The notes under the pieces are model-generated. The model did no database searches and had not been told where the DNA came from. It worked only from the letters and a program-made list of their open reading frames with translations. Shown here in pieces: positions 1-8,352 of a stretch of 38,549 nt of DNA (position 1 is its first letter; the number at the start of each line of letters is the position of its first letter). Both the position numbers and the translations under genes were made by a program. The stretch lies in assembly GCA_003022925.1 (NCBI GenBank), contig PXRY01000021.1, positions 1 through 38,549 of the forward strand. The letters are read 5' to 3'. The stretch is from Halobacteriales archaeon QS_8_65_32 (lineage in GTDB: Archaea; Halobacteriota; Halobacteria; Halobacteriales; Halococcaceae).

Positions 1-4
1 CGCA

Positions 5-253
5 ATGGCAGAACAAAGCGGGTCGAACATCGACATCGACGAGGGACAGGTCAGATCGGTAGCGGAAGACGCCGGGAGCGATCCGATAGTGCTCGCCTCA
101 GGCATATCGATTCTGCTCTCGCTGTACCTCTTTTACGTAGAGGGGAACAAACAGCAGGGCGTCTTCGTAGGTCACTGGGCACCGACGTTCCTTGCGATCG
201 GAAGCTACCTCCGACAGAAAGACGTCGACGAACAGCTCGACCGAGCGGTCTAA
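5..253 (+). CDS. Small hypothetical membrane protein
   Basis: This 82-residue ORF starts at ATG. It has an acidic N-terminus (about residues 1-25), one hydrophobic stretch around residues 27-46 (IVLASGISILLSLYLFYV), a short polar turn, and a second weaker hydrophobic segment (WAPTFLAIGSYL). A small membrane-associated protein with one or two segments fits. The C-terminus is charged (RQKDVDEQLDRAV), as in many small haloarchaeal orphans. I do not recognise a family. Its promoter lies outside the window, so the start cannot be confirmed from a TATA element. The antisense ORF over the same bases is Arg-rich and looks like a shadow. Confidence 0.6.
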   Translation: MAEQSGSNIDIDEGQVRSVAEDAGSDPIVLASGISILLSLYLFYVEGNKQQGVFVGHWAPTFLAIGSYLRQKDVDEQLDRAV

Positions 254-433
254 TTGCGTCTGTCGGGACGTCGCGACGTTCCCACGTCCATCACATCGGG
301 TCGGATCGATCGAACGGTCGAACCGACGATACCGTCGAATCGAATCCATGACCGACGTGCCCGGCAGTTATACCGTATCGATCGACACGCCGATCGAATC
401 GCCCGACCCCCAGCGAACGCGATCGACCGACAG
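254..433. other. Intergenic stretch between convergent genes
   Basis: These 180 bases separate the ends of two convergent genes. They contain several GATCGA/TCGATC-type short palindromes but no convincing ORF, promoter or RNA gene. Confidence 0.4.
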
Positions 434-1018
434 CTATTCCGGCAGGAAGAAGTCGGGATCGTCCCCAGTGAAGGTAATCACCCGATCGCGCCGGAGCCGA
501 CGGACGTAGGTGAAAAAGACCCCTTCGCGCTCAGCCCGCTCACGAAGCGCGCTCGCCTTTTCGCTCTCGTAGTACGCCGGCACGCACACCGTACGCTCGG
601 TCGCCTCGTCGGTGAGGACAACGAGCAAGAAGACGACCCCGTTTTCGGTCGTTCGGTAGACCTCGTAGGAGCCGAACCTCGCCCCTTCCTTGATCCAAGA
701 CTCCAGTTGCTCGAACTCGGGGTCGGGGACGAGCACCTCTAAGCCGAACCGGTCGGTATCGGTATCGCTGGCAGTGTCGGCACCGTCCGTATCGTCGCCG
801 CCGTTTCCGCCGTCGCCTCCGGCCTCGCCCTCGCTCTCATCCCCGCCGGTACCGGCCTCGCGGCCGCTGCCGTCGAGCGTGGCGACATCGCCGGGGTGTA
901 ACTCCAGGACGTCCCACTCCGCCTCGCGGAACTCCGCCGCGATCGCTTCCATGTCCTCGATAACCCCCTCCCAGGGCTCGACGACGCGATCGAACGGGTT
1001 CGGAACGTCTTCGGACAC
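434..1018 (-). CDS. Uncharacterised haloarchaeal protein (DUF7529-like)
   Basis: The ORF track begins at a TTG (1045). An internal GTG at 1018 ([16 protein letters not shown]) is better placed, because the AT-rich element ctatttg is centred 27 bp upstream, as expected for a leaderless mRNA. That gives 194 residues. The N-terminal part ([29 protein letters not shown]) is helical. A D/G/T/E-rich linker of about 40 residues follows, then an alpha/beta C-terminal domain with a hydrophobic strand ([13 protein letters not shown]), ending FFLPE. The pattern resembles a widespread haloarchaeal domain of unknown function. That family name is from memory and no biochemical role is known to me. It is divergent from the peptide transporter ATPase. 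Confidence 0.75.
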   Translation of the reverse strand: MSEDVPNPFDRVVEPWEGVIEDMEAIAAEFREAEWDVLELHPGDVATLDGSGREAGTGGDESEGEAGGDGGNGGDDTDGADTASDTDTDRFGLEVLVPDPEFEQLESWIKEGARFGSYEVYRTTENGVVFLLVVLTDEATERTVCVPAYYESEKASALRERAEREGVFFTYVRRLRRDRVITFTGDDPDFFLPE

Positions 1019-1108
1019 GTTTCGATACCCGACGTTCCGTCCCAAATAGTTTGCGTCCCGGTGGCCCGAGCCGACAGGACCACGACGCCACGGGGGCCGA
1101 CGCCAAGC

Positions 1109-1117
1109 GTATATACG
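1109..1117 (+). promoter_or_regulatory. TATA-like promoter of the peptide ABC transporter ATPase
   Basis: The AT-rich gtatatac lies in GC-rich DNA, centred about 26 bp before the GTG at 1138. This spacing fits a leaderless transcript and argues against the upstream TTG at 1051 as the start. Confidence 0.6.
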
Positions 1118-1137
1118 GCGGCTCCGAACGCCCCGGC

Positions 1138-3747
1138 GTGAGCGACAGGAGTCTGCTCTCGATTTCGGATCTGCGGACGCACTTCGATTCCGATCGGGGC
1201 ACGGTGAAGGCCGTCGACGGGATCGACCTCGCGATCGGCGAGGGCGAGACGGTGGGACTCGTCGGCGAGTCGGGCTCGGGCAAGTCGGTGACCGCGCTGT
1301 CGGCGATGGGGCTGATCGACCGGCCCGGCCGGATCACGGGCGGCGACGTGACGCTTCGCGCGCCCGATCTCGCCCGCGAGTTCGCTAATCGCCGCAAACG
1401 AGCGGGGGAGTTCGTCGATCTCGAAGCCGGGACGGTCTCGCTGACCGACGCCCCCGAAGAAGCCCTGCGGCGGGTTCGCGGCGCGGAGATGAGTATGATC
1501 TTTCAGGACCCGATGACCTCGCTCAACCCCGCGGTCACCGTTGGCGAGCAGGTAGCCGAAAGCCTCCGCCTGCACCGTTACGGCAGCCGGAAACGCGACT
1601 CCTGGCTGAACGCGCTACGCGAAATTACGCCGCGGATCGGGGGTGGGACCGACGAAGCGGTCACCGCCGAGACGATCGAGGCGCTGTCGGCGGTCGGCAT
1701 CCCGGAGCCGGCCTCGCGGATCGACGAGTACCCCCACGAGTTCTCGGGGGGGATGCGCCAGCGGGTGCTCATCGCCATCGCGCTCGCCTGCCGGCCTCGG
1801 CTGTTGATCGCCGACGAACCCACCACCGCCCTCGACGTCACGATCCAGGCCCAGATTATCGATCTGATCGACGACCTCCAAGAAGAGATGGGGATGTCGG
1901 TACTGTTCATTACCCACGACTTGGGTGTGATCGCCGAGGTCGCCGACCGCGTCGCCGTGATGTACGCCGGCGAGATCGTCGAAGAAGGGCCGGTCGACGA
2001 GATATTTTCGAACCCCTCTCATCCTTATACGTACGCGCTGCTCAAGTCGATCCCCCGCGAGGACTCCGGCCGACTGACCCCGATCGAGGGCAACGTCCCC
2101 GATCTAGTCGATCTCCCCGAGGGGTGTCACTTCGCGCCGCGGTGTCCCTGGGCGAAAGCGGAGTGTCGCGAAGGCGAGATTCCCTTTCTGGACCACGGTC
2201 CCGAGACCGTCGACCATCGCGCGAAGTGCGTGCTCGAGGAGTTCGACACGGCGGCGTATGCCGACGATCGTAACGGACTACCCGCAGGCGAGCGCGGCGC
2301 TTCGAGTGCCCGGGACACCCGGAGCGCTCGGAGCGGACGCACGCAGGACGAGCCGCTGGTCGAAGTCAAGGGACTGAAAAAACATTTCTCGCAGGCCGAC
2401 GACCTGTTCGACGAGTGGCTCTCGCGGGAGCGAAGGCCGGTCAGGGCCGTCGACGGCGTGGACTTGGCCGTCTACGAGGGCGAAACGTTGGGCCTCGTCG
2501 GCGAGTCGGGCTGTGGGAAATCCACCACAGGACGGACGATCCTCCGGCTGCTCGATCCCACCGAGGGAACCGTCCTGTTCGCCGGCGAGAACGTGGGGGA
2601 TCTCGATCGCGAGGGGCTGCGTGAAAAGCGCCGGGAGATGCAGATGATCTTCCAGGACCCGCTATCGAGCCTCGATCCCCGGATGACCGTCGGGAAGACG
2701 ATCGCAGAACCGCTTTCGATCCACGACCTGCCTGAAGACGGCGAGGCCGACGCCGACGGGAAATCGAAGGGAGAATGGCGACGGGATCGGGTCACCGAAC
2801 TCATGGAGGCGGTGGGGTTGGAACCGAGCCAGTACGGCCGCTACCCCCACGAGCTGTCGGGTGGTCAGCGCCAGCGCGTCGGCATCGCGCGGGCGCTCGC
2901 GGTCGATCCGGACTTCATCGTCTGTGACGAGCCGGTGAGCGCGCTCGACGTCTCGGTCCAGGCCCAGATCCTCAATCTACTCGAAGATCTCCAGGCGGAG
3001 TTCGGCCTCACCTACCTGTTCATTGCCCACGACCTCTCGGTGGTACGTCACATCTGCGATCGCGTGGCGGTGATGTACCTCGGCGAGATCGTCGAAACCG
3101 CTGAGACCGCCGAGTTGTTCGCCGATCCTAAACACCCCTACACGCGAGCGTTGCTGTCGGCGATCCCCGAACCCGATCCGGGCGCGGCGAGCGAGCGCGT
3201 GACCCTCGAAGGCGACGTCCCAAGCCCGATCGACCCGCCGTCGGGCTGTCGCTTTCGGACGCGGTGTCCGTCGGTCATTCCCCCCGACAACCTCGATATC
3301 TCCCAGGCGGCCTATCGCGAGGTGATGAACTACCGACAGCGCGTCGAAAGCGGTTCGATCGACGTCGAGGCGATCGTCGCCGAAAGCGAGGCGGAAGGCA
3401 GACCGACGCTGCAGGCGGGCGCCGACGGCGGTCGCGCGAGCGACGATCCGGTCGACAACGGTGGCCGCGTCGATGGTGGGCGAGCGGACAGCGCCCGCGG
3501 GGCGACCGGGACGGGCGAGGTGACCGGCGAGGCGCTGTTCGAGTTCTTCTTTACCCACGACCTCTCCGGCGAGGCGCGAACGGCCGTCGAGCGGTCGTTC
3601 GAGCACCTCGTTGGAGGCGACGCCGAGGCTGCCGCATCGGTGCTCCGTGACCGCTTCGAGAGCGTCTGTGAGCGGGACCGACCCGTACTGGGTGACGAAG
3701 CCCATCCCGCGGCGTGTCACCTCTACGAGCAACCCGACGATCGATGA
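1138..3747 (+). CDS. Dipeptide/oligopeptide ABC transporter, fused two-domain ATPase (DppD-DppF type)
   Basis: This 869-residue cytoplasmic protein should power peptide import through the permeases encoded at 5892-7938. NBD1 has Walker A GESGSGKS (about residues 43-50), signature FSGGMRQR and Walker B LLIADEP. Its C-terminal module ([15 protein letters not shown]...C) has the four cysteines typical of the oligopeptide/dipeptide ATPase tail. NBD2 has [18 protein letters not shown] and FIVCDEP. Its own tail starts normally (GCRFRTRCP), but the remaining CysXnCys (SVCERDRP...ACHLYE) follows only after a long insertion. Bacterial DppD and DppF are usually separate; here they are one chain. NBD1 also carries an insertion between Walker A and the Q-loop ([11 protein letters not shown]...). 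The GTG at 1138 was chosen over the TTG at 1051 from the TATA spacing. The substrate is inferred from family, not shown. Confidence 0.93.
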   Translation: MSDRSLLSISDLRTHFDSDRGTVKAVDGIDLAIGEGETVGLVGESGSGKSVTALSAMGLIDRPGRITGGDVTLRAPDLAREFANRRKRAGEFVDLEAGTVSLTDAPEEALRRVRGAEMSMIFQDPMTSLNPAVTVGEQVAESLRLHRYGSRKRDSWLNALREITPRIGGGTDEAVTAETIEALSAVGIPEPASRIDEYPHEFSGGMRQRVLIAIALACRPRLLIADEPTTALDVTIQAQIIDLIDDLQEEMGMSVLFITHDLGVIAEVADRVAVMYAGEIVEEGPVDEIFSNPSHPYTYALLKSIPREDSGRLTPIEGNVPDLVDLPEGCHFAPRCPWAKAECREGEIPFLDHGPETVDHRAKCVLEEFDTAAYADDRNGLPAGERGASSARDTRSARSGRTQDEPLVEVKGLKKHFSQADDLFDEWLSRERRPVRAVDGVDLAVYEGETLGLVGESGCGKSTTGRTILRLLDPTEGTVLFAGENVGDLDREGLREKRREMQMIFQDPLSSLDPRMTVGKTIAEPLSIHDLPEDGEADADGKSKGEWRRDRVTELMEAVGLEPSQYGRYPHELSGGQRQRVGIARALAVDPDFIVCDEPVSALDVSVQAQILNLLEDLQAEFGLTYLFIAHDLSVVRHICDRVAVMYLGEIVETAETAELFADPKHPYTRALLSAIPEPDPGAASERVTLEGDVPSPIDPPSGCRFRTRCPSVIPPDNLDISQAAYREVMNYRQRVESGSIDVEAIVAESEAEGRPTLQAGADGGRASDDPVDNGGRVDGGRADSARGATGTGEVTGEALFEFFFTHDLSGEARTAVERSFEHLVGGDAEAAASVLRDRFESVCERDRPVLGDEAHPAACHLYEQPDDR

Positions 3748-3780
3748 CGTTCCGATCGGTCGTGTTTAGTGTAGCAGCTT

Positions 3781-3985
3781 TCGGGAAAGGAGTTGTCGAG
3801 ACCGTCTTGGAAGGCCCTCGACACGCTCGGCGTCGCCGGGCAGGTCTGCTGCCCGGCTGCAAGCGATTTCTTCGGAATCGCCCTGGCTGCGAACCACGCT
3901 GCGCGCGCCGTCGGCGTGCTTGCGGGTTCTCGCTCGCCGACTGGTCGGCCTCTTTCAGTCCCGCCCGAACCGGTTCCAGTTGGCC
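3781..3985 (+). repeat. Dispersed intergenic repeat, copy A
   Basis: The left edge reads gagaccgtcttggaaggccc then cgacacgctcggc. The right edge reads ggtcggcctctttcagtccc then gcccgaacc. Both edges match copy B in the same order and orientation (gagaccgtccaaaaagcccc; ggtcggccccttccagtccc). The middle differs in sequence and length, so only the ends are conserved. Confidence 0.6.
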
Positions 3986-4045
3986 TTCATCGCTTCGCTA
4001 AACACTGCCGTCCGACCGGCGCTTGATTGTAACACAGTGGTTCGA

Positions 4046-4074
4046 TACAATTATTACCACGGTCTCTGGAGGGG
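4046..4074 (+). promoter_or_regulatory. TATA-like element and Shine-Dalgarno-like site before the binding protein
   Basis: The AT-rich tacaattatt (4046-4055) precedes GGAGGGG (4068-4074), which ends 5 nt before the ATG at 4080. The purine run matches an anti-SD core, which is uncommon in this window. The TATA spacing by itself would predict a nearly leaderless mRNA, so the two signals compete. Confidence 0.45.
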
Positions 4075-4079
4075 TATCC

Positions 4080-5792
4080 ATGTCACGTGGTGACGACATC
4101 GATCGACGGAGCTTCCTGAAAGCGGCCGGTGCCGGCGCGGCGGCGGTTTCGCTCGCCGGTTGTTCCGGCGGCGGTGGCAACGGCGGCAGCGGTGGCAATG
4201 GCAGCGGCGGCGGAGGCGGGGACGACGGTGGTGGCGGCGGGGGCAGCGGCCAGGGCGGCACGCTCGTCTACGCCCGTGGCAGTCACTCGCCGACGCTCGA
4301 CTTCCAGAACTCGACGAGCGGCGAGGTCGCGAAGGTAACCGAACAGCTCTACGAGGCGCTGATCGGCTTCGTCCCCGGCGAGGCCACGCTCACCGAGGAA
4401 CTGGCGACCGAGTACAGCCTCGATGGGCAAGAAGTGACGCTCACGCTGCGGGAGGGCGTGACCTTCCACAATGGCGAGGAGTTCACGGCGCAGGACTTCG
4501 TCGCCACTGTCCGGCGATTCACCGATCCGAACTACGAGTTCTACGGCGGCGACGACTACGTCTCGGCGTACGGCCCCTTCACGTTCGGCGAGTGGATCGA
4601 CGACATCTCCGCCGAGGGCGATTATAATATCACTATCTCGCTCACACAGGAGTACGCCCCCTTCCTGCGGAACCTCGCGATCTTCGCGGCGGGTATCCAC
4701 TCCCAAGCCGCGATCGAAAACGGAAACGTCGATCTGAGTAACCAGCCCGTTGGCACGGGACCGTTCGAACTCGCGAACCTGGACGACGGCAACGAAGTCA
4801 TTCGCCTGTCGGCGTTTGGGGAGTACTGGGGCGAGGGGCCACAGGTCTCGGAGGTGGTCTTCGAGACGATCGGGCAGAACTCCACGCGCGCCCAGTCGCT
4901 TGCCAACGGCGAGGTCGACATCGCCGACGGCCTCGGCGCACAGGCCTCCCAGCAGGTCCAAAGTGCCGGCAGCGCCGAACTCCGGTCAGTCGAAGGTATC
5001 AACACCGGCTACATGGCCTTCAATTTCAACTACGAGCCGTTTCAAAGTAAGCAGGTCCGTCAGGCCATCAGTTACGCGATCGACACCCAGGCGATCGTCG
5101 AGAACATCTACGCCGGCTTCGCGAGCCAGGCCGCCCAGCCGGTGCCGCCGAACGTGCTCGGCCACAACGAGGAACTCCAGCCCTATCCCCGAAACCTGGA
5201 TCGCGCGCGCTCGCTGCTGCAGGAAGCGGGGTACGGCGACGGCTTTGCGTTCGAACTCGCGACGTTCCAGAACCCGCGTGGGTACAACCCCTCGCCGCTG
5301 CCGACCGCTCAGACCGTGAAATCGAATCTCTCGGAGGTCGGGATCGAGGTAACGATCAATCAGCAATCCTTCGATCCGTTCCTCGAATACACCGCCCAGG
5401 GCCAGCACGACGCGTGTTTCCTGGGGTGGTACACCGACAACGCCGATCCCGACAACTTCCTGTACGTCCTCCTCCATCCCCAGGTCGAAGACAGCGAACT
5501 CACCGAAGGACAGGACTGGGTGAGCTTCGACACCGAGGGGTACAACACCTCGAATCGAGCGGCATGGGCGAACCGGGAGTTCATGGGGCTCGTCGAGGAG
5601 GGTCAATCGACCTACGACGAGGCGACCCGTCGGGACCGGTATACCCAGGCCAACGCGCTGGCCCGCGAGGAAGCCCCGTGGGTGTTCATCGACCACGCAC
5701 AGGAACTGCGCGGCGTTGCGAACCGCGTGAACAACTACACCGTCGCGGCTATCGGCGGTCCGTACCTCGGCCTCGTCACGCTCGGCGGATAG
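4080..5792 (+). CDS. Peptide ABC transporter substrate-binding lipoprotein (SBP family 5)
   Basis: This 570-residue protein is exported and lipid-anchored, and should capture peptides outside the cell for the adjacent permeases. The N-terminus has a Tat signal (DRRSFLKAAG) followed by a hydrophobic stretch and the lipobox LAGC, with Cys28 as the probable anchor. A Gly-rich linker (residues 29-60) is typical of haloarchaeal Tat lipoproteins. The mature part has family-5 hallmarks: GTLVYARGS, LYEALIGFVPG, LREGVTFHNGEEFTAQDFV, QPVGTGPFEL, VRQAISYAID, and a closing WVFIDHAQELRGV. The ATG at 4080 was chosen over the ORF-track start at 4023 because it begins the Tat signal and follows GGAGGGG. The ligand is not determinable from sequence. 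Confidence 0.95.
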   Translation: MSRGDDIDRRSFLKAAGAGAAAVSLAGCSGGGGNGGSGGNGSGGGGGDDGGGGGGSGQGGTLVYARGSHSPTLDFQNSTSGEVAKVTEQLYEALIGFVPGEATLTEELATEYSLDGQEVTLTLREGVTFHNGEEFTAQDFVATVRRFTDPNYEFYGGDDYVSAYGPFTFGEWIDDISAEGDYNITISLTQEYAPFLRNLAIFAAGIHSQAAIENGNVDLSNQPVGTGPFELANLDDGNEVIRLSAFGEYWGEGPQVSEVVFETIGQNSTRAQSLANGEVDIADGLGAQASQQVQSAGSAELRSVEGINTGYMAFNFNYEPFQSKQVRQAISYAIDTQAIVENIYAGFASQAAQPVPPNVLGHNEELQPYPRNLDRARSLLQEAGYGDGFAFELATFQNPRGYNPSPLPTAQTVKSNLSEVGIEVTINQQSFDPFLEYTAQGQHDACFLGWYTDNADPDNFLYVLLHPQVEDSELTEGQDWVSFDTEGYNTSNRAAWANREFMGLVEEGQSTYDEATRRDRYTQANALAREEAPWVFIDHAQELRGVANRVNNYTVAAIGGPYLGLVTLGG

Positions 5793-5891
5793 CTCCCGGA
5801 TACGCCTGACGAGTGACTGCGACGCGGCGGCCGACCGGCGATCCGATTCCCGGCGCAGCGAGCGGGACGTTTTTAGCCCTCCCGTTCGCGG

Positions 5892-6953
5892 GTGAGCGTA
5901 GTGATCTCGAAGCGGTTCGTCGCGAAGCGGCTGTTGCTCCTCGTTCCCGTGCTGTTCGGGGTCGCGACGCTCGTCTTCGCCATTCTCCAGCTCTCGCCGG
6001 GCAACCCCGCACGCGTGATCGCCGGCCAGCGCGCTTCGGAGGAGTTCGTCAGACAGATCGAACGCGAACTCGGACTGAACGACCCGATTTACGTGCAGTA
6101 CGGCCGCTTTCTGCTCGACGCCGCGCAGTTCGACTTCGGAAACTCCTACACCATTCAGCGAAACACCCCGGTCCGGCAGATCCTCCGGAACAAACTGCCC
6201 GTCACGCTCGAACTCGCGCTGTACGGCCAACTGATCGGCATCCTCCTTGGGATTCCTCTCGGCATCATCAGCGCCGTCAAGCAGGACACGATCACCGATC
6301 ACCTCACGCGTGTCGGCGCACTGTCGGGCATCTCGATCCCGATCTTCTGGAGCGGGCCCTTAGTGATCCTGGTGTTCGCGCAGTTCTTCGGGTGGCTGCC
6401 GACGAGCGGGCGGATCGACGCCCAGCGGTTTTCGATCGAACAGGTCACCGGGCTCATCACGGTCGATACGTTCGTCCAGGGCGTCGACGCGACGCTTTCG
6501 AGCGGCTTCGCGGTCTCTCACTTCGCGCCCTTCTTTTCGGCGGTCGAGCACATGATCCTGCCCGCAGCGACGATCGGCATCTACTCGATGGCGCTGATCT
6601 CGCGGATGATGCGCTCGTCGATGTTAGAAGTCACCAGACAAGATTACATCCGGACCGCCCGCGCGAAGGGCCAGGGTGCGAAGATCACGCTCATGAAACA
6701 CGGCCTTCGCAACGCCCTCATTCCAGTTATCACCGTCATCGGCATCCAGTTCGGCTCGCTTCTGGGCGGGGCAGTTCTCACCGAGACCGTCTTCGGCATC
6801 GCCGGGATCGGCACGCTTCTCGTCCAGGCGATCGAGGTCGGCGATTACCCCGTCGTCCAAGGCACGGTACTGGTCTTCGCGTTTCTCTTTACGCTCGTGA
6901 ACTTGGGGGTCGACGTCACCTACTCCGCGCTCGACCCGAGGATCGATCAATGA
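5892..6953 (+). CDS. Peptide ABC transporter permease (DppB type)
   Basis: This 353-residue inner-membrane permease is the first of the pair that forms the peptide channel. The N-terminal FVAKRLLLLVPVLFGVATLVFAIL and the following PGNPARVIAG...LNDPIYVQYGRFL are the usual DppB opening. Six hydrophobic segments are visible. The cytoplasmic EAA loop, which contacts the ATPase, reads DYIRTARAKGQGAKITLMKHGLRNALIPV. The protein ends with TYSALDPRI, as expected. The start may be GTG 5892 or GTG 5901; a tttttag element centred near 5873 fits 5901 slightly better. It lies 99 bp after the binding protein and 52 bp before the second permease. Confidence 0.94.
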   Translation: MSVVISKRFVAKRLLLLVPVLFGVATLVFAILQLSPGNPARVIAGQRASEEFVRQIERELGLNDPIYVQYGRFLLDAAQFDFGNSYTIQRNTPVRQILRNKLPVTLELALYGQLIGILLGIPLGIISAVKQDTITDHLTRVGALSGISIPIFWSGPLVILVFAQFFGWLPTSGRIDAQRFSIEQVTGLITVDTFVQGVDATLSSGFAVSHFAPFFSAVEHMILPAATIGIYSMALISRMMRSSMLEVTRQDYIRTARAKGQGAKITLMKHGLRNALIPVITVIGIQFGSLLGGAVLTETVFGIAGIGTLLVQAIEVGDYPVVQGTVLVFAFLFTLVNLGVDVTYSALDPRIDQ

Positions 6954-7005
6954 ACACGAATGTATACACGAACGCGAGCGCGAAACCGAACGGACGGGCT
7001 CGACG

Positions 7006-7938
7006 ATGAGCACCGAAACCGATACCGGAGCCGAAGCCGGCAGGCGACAGGCGCGCGGGGTCGTCGAGCGGGTGCGCGCCTCGCCGTTTCTCTCGGACCT
7101 GCTCTCGAATCGGCTCGCGCTCGTCGGCCTCGGGATCATCCTTGCGATGATCGTGATAGCGGTCTACGCGCGGCTGTTCGTCGACTTGGAGGCGATCTCG
7201 CTCACGCAGTTCGGCACGAACCCACCCCAAGCGGCCCCGAGCGCGGAGTACCCCTTCGGCACCGACGGGCAGGCCCGTGACATCTTCCCGCGGGTGCTGT
7301 ACGGCGCGTGGTACGCCGTGCTCTATGGTACTATCACGGTCGGGGTCTCGACGATCGCCGGCGTCGGCCTCGGCACGCTCGCGGCCTACTTCGGCGACGT
7401 CACCGACAACGTCGTGATGCGATCGATGGACGTGTTGCTCGCCTTCCCGTCGCTCTTGCTTGCACTCGCGCTGGTTGCGATCTTCCCCGACGGCCTCGGC
7501 CTCTGGCGGGCGGTCGCGGCGCTCACGCTCGTCTACACCCCCCGGTTCGCCCGCGTGATCCGGGGCGCGGCGCTCGCCGTGTTGGAGGACGAGTACGTCG
7601 ATGCAACGGTGGCACTCGGCGCGGCCGATCCGCGCGTGATCGTCCACCACGTCCTGCCGAACTGTCTCGCGCCGATCACAGTACAATCGACCCTCAACTT
7701 CGGGCTGGCGATCATCGACCTCGCCGCCCTCTCATTCTTAGGGTTCGGCGCGCCGACGGGCACGCCCTCGTGGGGACTAATGCTTTCGAACGGCGTGGAG
7801 TTCGGCCTGCTCACGGGGATCTGGTGGTGGTCGTTTTTCCCGGGCCTGTTCCTCGCGATCACGGTATTGGGGTTCAATCTCTTGGGCGATGGCATGCGCG
7901 ACGCGCTCGACCCCCGGATGCGCGACGCCATCGACTGA
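7006..7938 (+). CDS. Peptide ABC transporter permease (DppC type)
   Basis: This 310-residue partner permease of the peptide importer has a charged N-terminus, then SDLLSNRLALVGLGIILAMIVIAVYA as TM1 and the DppC-type YPFGTDGQARDIFPRVLYGAWYAVLYG. The EAA loop is DEYVDATVALGAADPRVIVHHVLPNCLAPI, followed by LSFLGFGAPTGTPSWGLML. The C-terminus LLGDGMRDALDPRMRD is classical for DppC. It is the fourth gene of the transporter cluster, with short spacing to DppB. The fused ATPase upstream should serve both permeases. Confidence 0.95.
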   Translation: MSTETDTGAEAGRRQARGVVERVRASPFLSDLLSNRLALVGLGIILAMIVIAVYARLFVDLEAISLTQFGTNPPQAAPSAEYPFGTDGQARDIFPRVLYGAWYAVLYGTITVGVSTIAGVGLGTLAAYFGDVTDNVVMRSMDVLLAFPSLLLALALVAIFPDGLGLWRAVAALTLVYTPRFARVIRGAALAVLEDEYVDATVALGAADPRVIVHHVLPNCLAPITVQSTLNFGLAIIDLAALSFLGFGAPTGTPSWGLMLSNGVEFGLLTGIWWWSFFPGLFLAITVLGFNLLGDGMRDALDPRMRDAID

Positions 7939-7951
7939 TCGGGGGACGATC

Positions 7952-8329
7952 GTGAGCGCCGACGAAGACGGATCACAGGGTTCGAATCGCGGCCGGCGCG
8001 AGCGACTGTCCAGAATCCGTCTCGTCGGATTTGCCGGTGCAGTCGGGCTCGCGCTCGGTGTGTTCGGTACCCTCGTCGTCGCGACGACCGGAGCGGACGG
8101 GCGGGGAGCGAGTACCCTCGTGTTCTCGCTCGGCGCGCTCGCGTTCGGGTTCGCCCTCTTGGGGTGGTCCGGGTCGGTCGCGGCCGGCCGGTCGATCGAG
8201 GCGACGCAGGCCCACCTCGATACCGACACCGGCTGGACCGAAAGTGGGTCGCGGCGAGCGATGGCCCGCATAGGTGGGTTCGGCGCGGGCGTGATGGTCG
8301 GCGCGTCGGTCACTACGCTTCTGGTTTGA
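7952..8329 (+). CDS. Small haloarchaeal membrane protein attached to the peptide transporter operon
   Basis: The GTG at 7952 lies 13 bp after dppC and gives 125 residues beginning VSADEDGSQGSN. The longer ORF-track start would overlap dppC out of frame. Three hydrophobic segments are visible: LVGFAGAVGLALGVFGTLVVA, LVFSLGALAFGFALLGWSGSVA and GGFGAGVMVGASVTTLLV, separated by short charged stretches. The spacing suggests co-transcription with the transporter. I do not recognise a functional family. An accessory role in the importer is only a guess from position. Confidence 0.7.
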   Translation: MSADEDGSQGSNRGRRERLSRIRLVGFAGAVGLALGVFGTLVVATTGADGRGASTLVFSLGALAFGFALLGWSGSVAAGRSIEATQAHLDTDTGWTESGSRRAMARIGGFGAGVMVGASVTTLLV

Positions 8330-8352
8330 GCCGCCGCCACGCTCGGTCGTTC

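Larger units (their letters stand above)
3748..4079. other. Intergenic region with a dispersed-repeat copy
   Basis: This gap of about 330 bases lies between the ATPase and the binding protein. Most of it (about 3781-3985) is copy A of a repeat shared with 19084-19340. The remainder holds the promoter of the binding-protein gene. The short ORFs here are low complexity and look non-coding. Confidence 0.6.

Noticed and set aside
1051-1137. N-terminal extension of the peptide ATPase from TTG 1051
   Set aside because: It overlaps the TATA-like element and has no similarity to the family N-terminus; GTG 1138 is better placed.
4986-6302. 438-residue minus-strand ORF opposite the binding protein and dppB
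   Set aside because: It is antisense to two clear transporter genes, rich in R/E/G repeats, with no motif. Long antisense ORFs are common in high-GC haloarchaeal DNA.
5813-7009. 398-residue plus-strand ORF overlapping dppB
   Set aside because: Arg/His-rich shadow in another frame of a well-supported permease.
7981-8000. tRNA T-arm-like ttcgaatcg
   Set aside because: It lies inside a coding frame with no acceptor or anticodon stems around it; similar ttcgaa(t/c)c words at ~14600 and ~32546 are also within genes.
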